From the NCBI RefSeq assembly GCF_026151205.1, contig NW_026971862.1, positions 1 to 26,937 of the forward strand: 26,937 nt of DNA, read 5' to 3'. This document shows, piece after piece, positions 1 through 7,166 of this stretch. Below the pieces are notes generated by a model that saw nothing but the letters and a program-made list of their open reading frames with translations, was not told the DNA's origin and did no database searches. The stretch comes from Bolinopsis microptera (lineage: Eukaryota; Ctenophora; Tentaculata; Lobata; Bolinopsidae). Within the stretch, counting starts at the first letter, position 1. Each line of letters opens with the position of its first letter. A program made the position numbers and the translations under genes.

Positions 1-438
1 GATCTGAAGAAGCCTCATTGAGTGCGCGGCGCAGCACAGTAACGCATCGCGCTACAATTGTAAAAGTCGCGTAATTTGACCAAATTCGTTAATTATTGTC
101 GTATTATTCAAATATATCTTCGGTTCCTTGAATGAGATAATTCTAAAAATTGGCGACGACCTTCGATCCAATAAGGCTTTCACAACTGTCCGAAAAATTT
201 GGTAGATATCAGAGTTGATACCCGCTGAGAGCTGCGCGTAGAAATAAGATTGTTGAGCGATAATTGCGCTGGTGCTACATTTTATACCATTGGATAGCAA
301 AAATGCTTAATCGAATGTCGCCCTTCTCAAAAAACTCAGCACAGGTTCTCATAAAAAGTTATGAACATTTATATGGTCAAAATAAGTTCTTACGCCGCGC
401 GCCGAACAAAACACAAAATGAATTCATAATAGAATAAC
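1..438. other. Intergenic, nothing recognised
   Basis: Ordinary AT-leaning sequence with balanced base usage and several CpG-bearing patches. I see no coding motif, tRNA or clear repeat in it on either strand. A short open frame on the minus strand (52-300) has no recognisable motif and is treated as chance. Confidence 0.5.
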
Positions 439-442
439 TTGC

Positions 443-494
443 GCGTCACTACACGTATCTATGGATACGCGTCGCTTCACGTATCTATGGACAC
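443..494 (+). repeat. Tandem duplication of a 26-bp unit
   Basis: Two adjacent 26-bp units (443-468 and 469-494) differ at three positions. Both contain the core CACGTATCTATGGA followed by an AC-ending tail. The pair sits just upstream of a TATATATA string and about 170 bp before the GIY-YIG relic, so it may be a leader or promoter repeat of that retroelement, but nothing in the sequence proves the link. Confidence 0.6.
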
Positions 495-500
495 GATGAC

Positions 501-508
501 TATATATA
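501..508 (+). promoter_or_regulatory. Possible TATA box
   Basis: TATATATA lies 6 bp after the 26-bp tandem repeat and points toward the GIY-YIG relic. In AT-rich DNA such a string is common by chance. The position after a tandem repeat is the only reason to list it. Confidence 0.2.
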
Positions 509-664
509 GGCATGAGCGGACGGCTCATTTTTCATATCATTACAGTCGCGCGTGTGCTAAATACAGCAGTCCTGCGAGTTATGTTGTTAAAATCTCGCCT
601 CGTCAAATTGAAAGAACTTTACTTGCTTTAGGAGCTAAACATGGCCCAACCATGAACCAGCGAA

Positions 665-907
665 TGCAATGTGCCACGATGCAAATGTTGTGAACTTAAA
701 GCTTCCCTTGGAAAGTGGAAACTTCTACTGCTTATAGAGTTACAACATCATTTATTTGTTATTTCCCAATGTAGTGTCTGTGGAAAGGCTTACGTCGGTC
801 GCACTACTCGCTCTTTACGGGTTATGTTATACGGGCCGGTTATATTATATATTAGGACTGGAGAACATAGGGTCAAATATTATAAACTTTTAAATGGCGA
901 TAAATAA
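665..907 (+). pseudogene. GIY-YIG endonuclease fragment, Penelope-like retroelement relic
   Basis: Read in one frame to the TAA at 905-907, the segment opens with a cysteine cluster (CNVPRCKCCELK, from 665). About 25 residues later comes a second pair in QCSVCGKAYVGRTTRSLR. The AYVG and the following TRSLR match the second half of a GIY-YIG fold, and EHRVKYYKLLNGD near the end resembles the stretch carrying the conserved His. A Cys cluster followed by GIY-YIG is typical of the C-terminal endonuclease of Penelope-like elements. About 10 residues between SLR and EHR look out of place, and the fold stops before the distal catalytic Glu, so it should be inactive. The upstream frame is closed by a TGA at 653-655 and no reverse transcriptase was recognised before it. 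Assignment to the fold is fairly good; assignment to Penelope rather than another GIY-YIG protein is inference. Confidence 0.5.
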
Positions 908-974
908 GTGATGAATATAGTTTTTGCTTACATTTATTGGATCGTGGTTATACTTAGACAAAGGGAACATTTCT

Positions 975-1020
975 ATCAGCCGAATACTCGGGAAATCGGA
1001 AGTGAGGGTTAAATGAGGAG
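975..1020 (+). repeat. Dispersed repeat, copy 1
   Basis: This 46-bp stretch is repeated in diverged form about 1 kb downstream at 1995-2038. Both share AGCCGAAT near the start and end in the identical string TGAGGGTTAAATGAGGAG. Copy 2 lies about 50 bp past a tRNA-like SINE head, so the shared block may be part of that SINE body, with this copy lacking the head. Confidence 0.55.
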
Positions 1021-1869
1021 CTGCACATTGCAGCAGTCTCGGGCGAAGTACGGTACACACTACTTTAAGTTTAACCGTCACTGGCCAAAATTAATCCTTC
1101 GGCTACCTGCAATTGGCTGGTTGCACGTGTGTAACAATGTGGCTGTTGGAATACTCCGAAGTAATGTCGTTAAATTTACTGGAGAATCACTGATGAGGTC
1201 TGAGGACATCGTGTATTGGGGTACAGGGCCGGTAGCATGCGTTAATTTACTGACTCTGACAGTAAGAGTCTTCAGTCATATTGATTTCTTCAAATCAGAG
1301 CTGCATTTTACACCCTCCTGTCTGGTGGCAGTGCAACTGTTAGTTAAAGAGGTAATTTTTGGGTACCTCCCTACAGGCAATTGTGAAATAAGATGGTAGC
1401 ATGCCTTAGAGAGCGTATCTCCAATTTCAGGGGCGACCCTAGATGGATCAAAGATCGTGCATATCTAGGGATATCTGTGATCTAGCGCCCGGCTCTACAT
1501 TAAATACAGAAATATTACCGATTTTACGAGAAAATCGTGGTGTTGCTTGCTTACCTATGTTCAATGTTATTATGCTATGTATGTTAGAATAGGAAATGAT
1601 TGCGGTGCCAACAAAGAATGCGGCCCAATATTGCTTTAGTTCTCCAGTAGGATAAACAACTTGTATGAACAAGGCCAAGGCATGGCCTCAAAATTCGTTG
1701 CATCGTGTATTTGAATTGTAATATGGCCTAAGCGGGATTATCGTCTTGACATGCTTTTCTCTGCATGAAGCCTAAATACTAAGTGTGGTAACACGTCGGT
1801 TAGTCAACGGGGACAAGCAGTACCGAAAATAAGCGACGCTTAGTTGAATTTCCCCCAATTTTTCTCAAT
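1021..1869. other. No recognised gene
   Basis: Normal-quality, AT-leaning sequence. An ATG-started frame of 128 codons (1013-1399, plus strand) is open here, but its start lies inside the dispersed repeat and its product shows no motif, so I do not call it a gene. From 1400 to 1869 I see nothing supportable. Confidence 0.4.
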
Positions 1870-1944
1870 GGCTGGGTGGCCTAGTGGTTAGAGCTTCCGC
1901 CTTCTGTACAGAAGGTTCAGGGTTAGAATCCCAGTTTTACTCAG
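1870..1944 (+). repeat. tRNA-derived SINE head or tRNA pseudogene
   Basis: An A box (TGGCCTAGTGG, from 1877) matches the pol III consensus, and a B box (GGTTAGAATCC, from 1920) has one departure from it. Between them is a 5-bp anticodon-type stem CCTTC/GAAGG, but its loop has 6 bases rather than 7. The T stem has a mismatch, and the acceptor can only be paired by shifting it by two bases. A functional tRNA is therefore unlikely. tRNA-derived SINEs with this kind of head are common in invertebrates. The dispersed repeat at 1995-2038 may belong to the SINE body. No A-rich tail was identified. Confidence 0.55.
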
Positions 1945-1994
1945 TCTAGGGAGTAGCTAAGGATTCATTGGATCTATGTGATCTCCTCGGTCGA

Positions 1995-2038
1995 ATTAGC
2001 CGAATGATAGGAAACTTGATTGAGGGTTAAATGAGGAG
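1995..2038 (+). repeat. Dispersed repeat, copy 2
   Basis: Diverged second copy of the block at 975-1020, with the same terminal string TGAGGGTTAAATGAGGAG. It follows the tRNA-like head by about 50 bp. Confidence 0.55.
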
Positions 2039-2292
2039 GGGTGCCTGTGCCAAAAGATCAAGAATCTTAGGACACTCCTTCAGAACATCTACAATGTAGT
2101 GTACTGTTAAACAAGGGCGGTCGAACTATTCGATGACCCTGTAGAGGAATCTACGAACTTTACAAATTATACAAATTATTATTATATTCTTCACCAAGAG
2201 AGATTATCAATTTGAAAGTCATGTTAATAAATTTAAATCACAAATTCATTATATCATAAATTCAAATCATACATCCAATAACTTTAAGAAAA
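2039..2292. other. AT-rich spacer
   Basis: No gene seen. The interval becomes strongly AT-rich from about 2160, with short direct and inverted AAATTCA/ATCATAAATTC motifs, and runs up to the MULE C-terminal relic. Confidence 0.4.
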
Positions 2293-2452
2293 TCAAGTTA
2301 ACAGTCTGCAGTCTCTCGTCATACTTAAGATCCACTTTGCTGCTCCTCGGCTAGGACGTTCTCTGCACAGTCTCTTCGTGAGTTTCACATATGTTATGTC
2401 CTGCCCCGCCTTCAGACAGTCCAGAAATTTCCAGATAGTAAGGTTTGAAAAG
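2293..2452 (-). pseudogene. MULE transposase C-terminal fragment
   Basis: On the minus strand an open segment of about 52 codons ends at a TGA (2293-2295). It begins with SNLTIWKFLDCLKAGQDIT and continues through a basic stretch (KLTKRLCRERPSRG). The NLTIWKFLDCLK block matches the (H/S)NPTIWKFLEALK block that ends the larger MULE relic at 3180-3942, and the family normally has this helix followed by a basic C-terminus. The LINE fragment 2590-3176 lies between the two pieces. Because both pieces contain the TIWKFL helix but differ from each other, this is probably part of a second, related copy rather than the exact other half of one element. The assignment rests on short similarity. Confidence 0.5.
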
Positions 2453-2589
2453 GATAACATTGAGTGCAGTAGAGGCCGTGGAGCAATCCTTCAGCTATGT
2501 TGAACTCCGGGGAAGCAGCATCTTGGTGGACTCCATTTGTAGTGAGCGAAGGTAGGATTGATGAGATCTCGATCCATGTGGACTCGTAG
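2453..2589 (-). repeat. LINE 3' untranslated tail and junction
   Basis: This interval follows the stop codon of the LINE reading frame on the minus strand and runs to the start of the MULE C-terminal piece. It has no coding signal and is most simply the 3' UTR of the LINE. No poly-A or clear microsatellite tail is visible, so the exact 3' end and any target duplication could not be fixed. Confidence 0.4.
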
Positions 2590-3176
2590 CTAGTAACTGT
2601 AGAACTCCGCTATGTCTGTAGAAATAGAGTTTTCTGCACTGTATCCAGAAGTAGGGGCTTGTCTGGATTCTGGAAGGGTGTCTAGGAAGTTTCCAAGAGA
2701 TGTCTTGAAGCTTGTCAAAGTCCTTTGAGTATTGACAATTTTGGGGAGAACATTCCAGAGTCTTCCAGCTCTTACTGCGAATGAGTGGTCGTAGGCGGAG
2801 CGTGCAGCAGCTGATGCTTTTTTGGTGAGAGAAGGGAGTATAACTTTAACTCCCAGTCTGGCATTCTCTCTGAACTGTACATCTAGAACATTTGGACATA
2901 TTCCCTGGAGAACTTTCCACAGATGTATGATGGTGTAGCGTTCTCGGCGTCTTTGCAGTGATGTAAGTTTCAGTTCCTTCAGTCTATTCCATTTAATCGG
3001 TGTCTCTGAGCCCTAGAATCCGTCTGGTGAACTAGCGTTGTATGCTCTCGATAGACTGGACATCATAGATCTTGTTTTGATTCCAAAGCGGGCAGCAGTA
3101 CTCCACTCTGGACCTTATCAGGGATTTGTAGAGCTGGAGCATAACAAGTGTTGTCCTGTCTTTGAATACTCCAAGA
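2590..3176 (-). pseudogene. CR1/jockey-like LINE reverse transcriptase, C-terminal end
   Basis: The minus strand encodes the last 190 or so residues of a non-LTR retrotransposon ORF2, after the reverse transcriptase catalytic core. Landmarks in order are LYKSLIRSRVEYCCPLWN (near 3080-3140), FTRRILGLRD (about 3004-3033), LTSLQRRRERYTIIHLWK (about 2925-2980), AYDHSFAVRAGRLWNVLP (about 2740-2800) and a natural-looking TAG stop at 2590-2592. This order is standard for the thumb and C-terminal region of jockey and CR1-like ORF2 proteins. The frame is broken by a TAG at 3032-3034 and by a TAA and a one-base frameshift near 2990-2998. The 5' truncation is typical of LINE insertions. The 5' edge (about 3176-3183) falls inside MULE coding sequence. 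Which clade it belongs to cannot be settled from this piece alone. Confidence 0.8.
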
Positions 3177-3179
3177 GTG

Positions 3180-3942
3180 TTGTCAGTGTTGAGTCTGTTA
3201 GTCCTTGCTCTAGTTTGAGGGCTTCAAGGAATTTCCAGATGGTAGGATTTGAACACTGGACGAGGCTGCGGAAACCATTATGTCATCCTTCTGTAAGGTT
3301 CAAAGAGCGTGGGAGACCAGCTAGACAGCAATTGTACTGGTTCCAGGACAGGTGATCGAAGCGAGCAGGTCTGTTTGGTGTTCCCATCCACGTGGACTCA
3401 AAAAATAATGTTAAGACATCCATATCTGCGGAGAGGATAGGTCTAAAGGTCTGCCCTGCGTAGTGAATGTCATCAGGAGGGATGAAAGGTAGAGCTCCGA
3501 TCCGTTGGAAGGCTTTCCGGATGTCGGATCCAACCACCTGATACTCCGGAACAAGGTCGGAGCGAGCGAAGTTCCTCCATAGAGCCTGTTTGAAGTGGAA
3601 GTAGCAGCCACGTAGAGTAGTCCCGGGCCAGACAGCAGTGACACTGTTCCGTAGTCTAGCTTCATTATCACAAAGGGCGGTGTCTGGCTGGAAAGGTCCA
3701 AAGCGATCCAGTTCTTCTAGTAAGTTTGTGTAGTGTTCTTGCCGCTTTCCAGGGAGAAGACCAAACGCCAGAGGAAGTCTGTAATTGTCTGGGGTGATTC
3801 CATGTACTGTCAGGAGTTGGGTGAATAGATTGGGTGCCACCTTTTTTGTTTTGTGTTGCTGCGCTGAGAGGTACAGGTGTTGGTCGGCAGCTTTCTGCTT
3901 CAATTCTGCTCTGAACTCTGCTTTCTTAGCTAGAATTGTCTA
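3180..3942 (-). pseudogene. MULE transposase (Mutator-like), degraded
   Basis: Minus-strand relic of a Mutator-like transposase. Open reading runs from a TAG at 3940-3942 for over 200 codons to a stop near 3283, and similarity continues in another frame to about 3180. A lysine-rich N-terminal part (LAKKAEFRAELKQKAADQ) is followed by KVAPNLFTQLLTVHG, then RLPLAFGLLPGKRQEHY. Next is ALCDNEARLRNSV, with the second catalytic Asp and neighbouring Glu, and GCYFHFKQALWRN with the family's CxxH. GLPRSLNLTEG corresponds to the conserved region before the WH motif. Two faults stand out: the residues before KVAPNLF lack the usual DGTF, which carries the first catalytic Asp, and a one-base shift near 3282 moves the end (HNGFRSLVQCSNPTIWKFLEAL) out of frame. 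A FLYWCH zinc finger, usual in metazoan copies, was not found upstream. It was probably inactive long ago. Confidence 0.8.
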
Positions 3943-4552
3943 CTGCCGTAACGGCAAATTTTGTCCTTCGCACGTGACTCCTGAGAAAAATAATTATTAT
4001 TAATAGACAAACATGAATCATAACACATAGATAGACTTATTACAATTACAACCTGTAAATCTTCTAGTGGTGAAATAATTAATTTTCAAAAGTATTAACT
4101 ACACACCATGTTGCAGACTCTCGTGTGACACACACTTCAGCTCGGGGGTTTTCGATATGAGCTATCACTCATCATGCGTGAGGTGCGGCTAGAAGGAGTT
4201 TCTCCCAGGTATATTTTACATCAATGATGCAAACAATGACGTAACTCGGCATAAAATCTGAAATGGTTTAGTTAAGCGACAACTAACATTACTACTAATA
4301 TGAGTTTTAGATGCGTAGAGTGCAATAAAGTTGGGTTCTACTTCCACCTATATATTAATTTTCAGAGCAAAAATAATAAATCGGGTTTACTTAAATTCGT
4401 TCATATCCGAAAATCCGCGCGTCTCGCCGCGCGCGTAAAATTTAATCAAAATTTATGAAGCTAGTAGGATTTCGTTGGTGAAACAAGATCGCGCTCGACG
4501 TATCCAAAATACAGAAGATGTATCCAAGATGTTGGAGACAACATTTTATCGA
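3943..4552. other. No recognised gene
   Basis: Normal-quality, AT-rich sequence between the MULE relic and the repeat family at 4553. It includes a CpG-rich CCGCGCG/CGCCGCGCGCG patch near 4416-4436. No coding motif, RNA gene or clear terminal repeat was found. The MULE 5' end and its terminal inverted repeat would be expected here but were not recognised. Confidence 0.4.
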
Positions 4553-4735
4553 TGTTTTTGGCGGTATTTGTCCGTAAACTAAGTAGAATTTGCTCTGGTA
4601 TGATAGGATGGCATGTGTACTGACATTTCCAGCTAGTTTTTAAATATTTATCGAATTCATGGAATGAATGAAATGAACAAAAAATGAACATTGTCTCAGA
4701 ATGTCCTGGACTGAACTGAAACCGATTGCTATTGA
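4553..4735 (+). repeat. Repeat family X, copy A (direct)
   Basis: Shares an ordered set of motifs with copy B at 4865-5060: GCGGTA near the start, CTGGTATG, GGCATGT, ACATTTCCAG, then TTCATGGAATGA and AATGAACA, and finally a CCGATTG/TGATCGG-type segment. Spacing between motifs is similar in the two copies, about 310 bp apart. The copies are clearly diverged, which points to an old tandem or dispersed duplication rather than an assembly duplication. Confidence 0.6.
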
Positions 4736-4864
4736 TACCAGGAGTGTCCCCGGGAAGTTTAGTGGGTCCAGCTTGTTCAGAAAGGGCTCTGGGCAATATT
4801 TCCATTTTGGTTTCTGAGCAGTAGTTAAGATTTTGGAAACATTTGACAGAAATTTAGAAACATG

Positions 4865-5060
4865 CTTTTTAGCGGTAATTATGCCTGAACTGGCATGAAA
4901 TGGATCTGGTATGGTAGAGGGGCATGTCTACTAACATTTCCAGTCACTTAAAAGTGCGAAATATTCCCCTGGTTCATGGAATGAACAAAAAGAACAAATA
5001 AATTAACATTATTCTAAATTCCCACGAATTGACCAACAGACTCTGATCGGTTTCAACTCA
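4865..5060 (+). repeat. Repeat family X, copy B (direct)
   Basis: Second direct copy, matching copy A in motif order. Its middle part (about 4926-4995, containing CTGGTTCATGGAATGAACAA) also pairs with an inverted partial copy at 5084-5150, forming an imperfect palindrome around a loop of roughly 90 bp. Confidence 0.6.
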
Positions 5061-5083
5061 GTTTAGTCGATTTTAGGGTTAAG

Positions 5084-5165
5084 TTCATTTTTGTTCATTT
5101 CATGAACCAGAGGATCATTTGGCACTTCTGAGTGGCTGAACATGTTAGTAAAATCCTGAGCTACT
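5084..5165 (-). repeat. Repeat family X, copy C (inverted)
   Basis: Read on the minus strand this copy gives TTTTACTAACATGTTCAG, then AGAAGTGCCAAAT, then CTGGTTCATGAAATGAACAA. These are the same motifs in the same order as copy B. It is the right arm of the imperfect palindrome whose left arm is in copy B. Confidence 0.6.
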
Positions 5166-5320
5166 TGCCAGTGATTTAGTCTTATGGGAACGTATTCAGG
5201 GTACTGGTAGAGCACAACAAGGCCGACCAAGACAAAGCTACTTGTCTATGTTACTGAAGGAAATTGGGACAAACTCTAAAGAGGATCTGCTCAGGGATAT
5301 AGAGGGGGTTATCTGGCATT

Positions 5321-5901
5321 ATAAGGCGGTTCACAAAACCCCTTTTCGTTCAAATAATTAGATATCACCTCTAATTAGTTGCTCTATTATAGGGTCAGGA
5401 ACAACCAAAAAAATGTTTGTGTCTCTACGGTTTCGTATAATACTGACTTAGGCCACGCCCATATTTTTCACCAATTTTAAACGGGTAAAATTCTCTAAAT
5501 CGTCAATTTAGTCACGAAGGATTATGGAAGGAGTTCTAAATGTGTGCTCCTCTAATATAAACAGTAGGAAATAGTTAACTTTAATCGAGGTCTCAGGTCT
5601 CTACAATGTCGGGAAGTTCCTGCAGGAATTTTCGCAGTGCGCTTGAAGCGCAAGATTCACAGCGCCAAAAGCGAAGGTCGTAGAGACCTTGACTAAAGTT
5701 AACCATTTCATACCATAGCTATAAGAGTATGCCACTTTCAGAGTCATGAACACACTCCTACAGCTCTTAATCGTCAATTATATGAATTTTACTTGTTAAA
5801 ATATATCATCTTTTACTGATATCAATTTAGTTCAACACTGTTAGTTTTAAAAGAGAAAATGATACCTCACACCAAACTAACACACAATATGAGAATATAT
5901 A
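5321..5901 (+). repeat. Left terminal inverted repeat
   Basis: Left arm of the long-TIR element. It pairs over essentially its whole length with 6570-7166. Landmarks from outside in are GGTTCACAAAACC, ATTAGATATCACCTCTAATT, GTTTCGTATAA, GTGTGCTCCTCTAATATAAA, the nested hairpin, and ACACACTCCTACAGCTCTTA. Confidence 0.9.
5568..5709 (+). repeat. Hairpin nested in the left TIR
   Basis: The outer ends GAAATAGTTAACTTTA and TAAAGTTAACCATTTC are inverted repeats. They continue inward through TCGAGGTCTC/GAGACCTTGA and CTAC/GTAG to a centre GCGCTTGAAGCGC. The 142-bp segment would fold on itself as a single imperfect stem. The equivalent hairpin exists in the right arm at 6760-6915, so it was present before or when the outer palindrome formed. 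Confidence 0.75.
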
Positions 5902-5914
5902 ATGGATAACAGAT

Positions 5915-6064
5915 ATGATAAGTGGTAACATCCTACAAAAGAATGATAGCTTACTAAGGAATCTTCCTCTTACCGAATCATACAAGAAGTTAACTAAGTT
6001 CCTCAATCCTCCTAGTCCTAAGCATTATCTTGTTTCAGAGGGAATAAGTGATTTAAAAAGATGA
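5915..6064 (+). CDS. Small unrecognised ORF in element core (49 aa)
   Basis: An ATG at 5915 opens a 49-codon frame ending in TGA at 6062-6064, just inside the left TIR. The product (MISGNILQKNDSLLRNLP at its start, ending GISDLKR) has ordinary amino-acid balance with lysines, serines and leucines. It has no motif I recognise, no signal peptide and no membrane segment. It could be a remnant of a gene once carried by the element, or chance. The length is not significant by itself in AT-rich DNA. Confidence 0.2.
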   Translation: MISGNILQKNDSLLRNLPLTESYKKLTKFLNPPSPKHYLVSEGISDLKR

Positions 6065-6139
6065 GGCCAAAGAGTTAGTAGTGAAGAAGGCATTTGTACT
6101 CTGTAATTTCTAAGCTAATTTTGTTCGATATTTATAGTT

Positions 6140-6390
6140 ATTTACTGATCCTGTCTTGACGTATCAGCAAGAGATCACTGGACCTCGTTAGTTGTTAGTC
6201 ATGTTATGCTGATCCAGTTAGTGACGAGCTATGAAGTAATCATTCGACCTCATTTAATACTGATCCTATCAATGACGAGCTATGAAGTAATCAGTGGATC
6301 TCGTCAATGCTCATCCTGTCCGGACTGTCAGTGACGAGTTATGAAGAAATAAATGAAGACCTCATTAATTCCCTTGTTCCAAGAAGATAA
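6140..6390 (+). repeat. Tandem-like repeats in the element core
   Basis: The string (A/G)TGACGAG(C/T)TATGAAG(T/A)AAT recurs at 6221, 6272 and 6331, spaced 51 and 59 bp. Each is preceded by a CTGATCC- or CTCATCC-type motif and followed by a GACCTC or GATCTC motif. A weaker related unit begins near 6145. Subterminal or internal repeats of this kind can bind transposase, but that role is inference. Confidence 0.65.
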
Positions 6391-6432
6391 TCCTCTGGTA
6401 ACAATTCCTTCTGGCCTGCTTCTGAACATAAT

Positions 6433-6642
6433 ATGAAGATTCGAAAACCTAGTCTACCTAAATTGGAACTTGCTGACTGCATTGGAAAATGGAGAACAAT
6501 CGAAAATGATAATCAGTGCCAGGATACAATCAAAGATGAATTTGGAATCCAAGGAAAACCTTCCTTTTTTATATTATCATATTGTGCGTTAGTTTGGTGT
6601 GAAGTATTATGTTCTTTTTTAAAACTAACAGTGTTAAACTAA
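6433..6642 (+). CDS. Small unrecognised ORF running into the right TIR (69 aa)
   Basis: An ATG-started frame begins MKIRKPSLPKLELADCIGKW and extends through ENDNQCQDTIKDEFGIQGKP before its last third enters the right TIR, where it ends in a hydrophobic tail. The first 45 residues come from unique core sequence and look protein-like, but I recognise no family. The part within the TIR is determined by the repeat and is unlikely to be meaningful coding. It may be a leftover exon of a captured or degraded gene. Confidence 0.22.
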   Translation: MKIRKPSLPKLELADCIGKWRTIENDNQCQDTIKDEFGIQGKPSFFILSYCALVWCEVLCSFLKLTVLN

Positions 6643-7166
6643 ATTGATATCAGTTAAAGATGATATATTTTAACTGGTAAAATTCATATAATTGACGATT
6701 AAGAGCTGTAGGAGTGTGTTCATGACTCTGAAAGTGGCATACTCTTATAGCTATGGTATGAAATGGTTAACTTTAGTCAAGGTCTCATGTCTCTAGTCTC
6801 TACGACCTTCGATTTTGGCGCAGTCAATCTTGCGCTTCAGCGCAATGCACAAATTCCTGCAGGAACTTCCCGACATTGTAGAGACCTGAAACCTCGACTA
6901 AAGTTAATCATTTCCTACTGTTTATATTAGAGGAGCACACATTTAGAACCCCTTCCATACTCATTCGTGACTAAATTGACGATTTAGAATTTAGATAATT
7001 TTACCTGTTAAAAATTGGTGAAAAGTATAAGCGTGGCCCAAGTCAGTGTTATACGAAACCGTAGAGACATAAACATTTTTTTGGTTTTTCCTGACCCTAT
7101 AGAGCAACTAATTAGAGGTGATATCTAATTATTTGAACGAAAAGTGGTTTTGTGAACCGCCCTTTA
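6570..7166 (-). repeat. Right terminal inverted repeat
   Basis: Right arm of the long-TIR element, reverse complement of 5321-5901. It differs by a small duplication around the inner GTAGAGACTAGAGACATGAG stretch and by scattered point changes. The two arms are therefore not an assembly mirror artefact of identical sequence. Confidence 0.9.
6760..6915 (-). repeat. Hairpin nested in the right TIR
   Basis: Counterpart of the left nested hairpin. It is bounded by GAAATGGTTAACTTTAGTCA and GACTAAAGTTAATCATTTC and is centred on TTGCGCTTCAGCGCAA. It is about 14 bp longer than the left copy because of a short duplication of the AGAGAC-type segment. Confidence 0.75.

Larger units (their letters stand above)
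5321..7166. mobile_element. Non-autonomous DNA element with ~590-bp terminal inverted repeats
   Basis: The left 581 bp (5321-5901) and the right 597 bp (6570-7166) are near-perfect reverse complements from the outer GGCGGTTCACAAAACC to the inner AACACACAATATGA. Differences are scattered substitutions and short indels. The 668-bp core carries three tandem-like units and two small unrecognised ORFs, and no transposase motif. The outer edge reads AAGGCGG on the left and AAGGGCGG on the right. The flanks (ending TAT, starting TAT) allow a 3-bp duplication, but one base of slack makes the edge and duplication uncertain. Very long inverted repeats around a non-coding core suit a foldback element or a non-autonomous Mutator-like element; I cannot choose between them. 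Each arm contains its own hairpin. Confidence 0.85.

Noticed and set aside
1190-1215. Hammerhead ribozyme-like core CTGATGAG with a GTC/GAC stem, 280 bp past the GIY-YIG relic
   Set aside because: Penelope-like elements can carry hammerheads, so this was tempting. However, the GAAA required after stem II is absent (ATCG instead), and no closing stems were found.
1013-1399. 128-codon ATG-started frame in clean sequence
   Set aside because: The start lies inside a dispersed repeat and the product matches nothing I recognise. The length is not beyond chance for a window of this size, though it is the best unexplained frame in the clean part.
4140-4180. Second hammerhead-like string on the minus strand (TGATGAG ... 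CGAAAA)
   Set aside because: The invariant C before TGATGA is replaced by A, stem II needs a 2-base offset, and no stem I hairpin forms.
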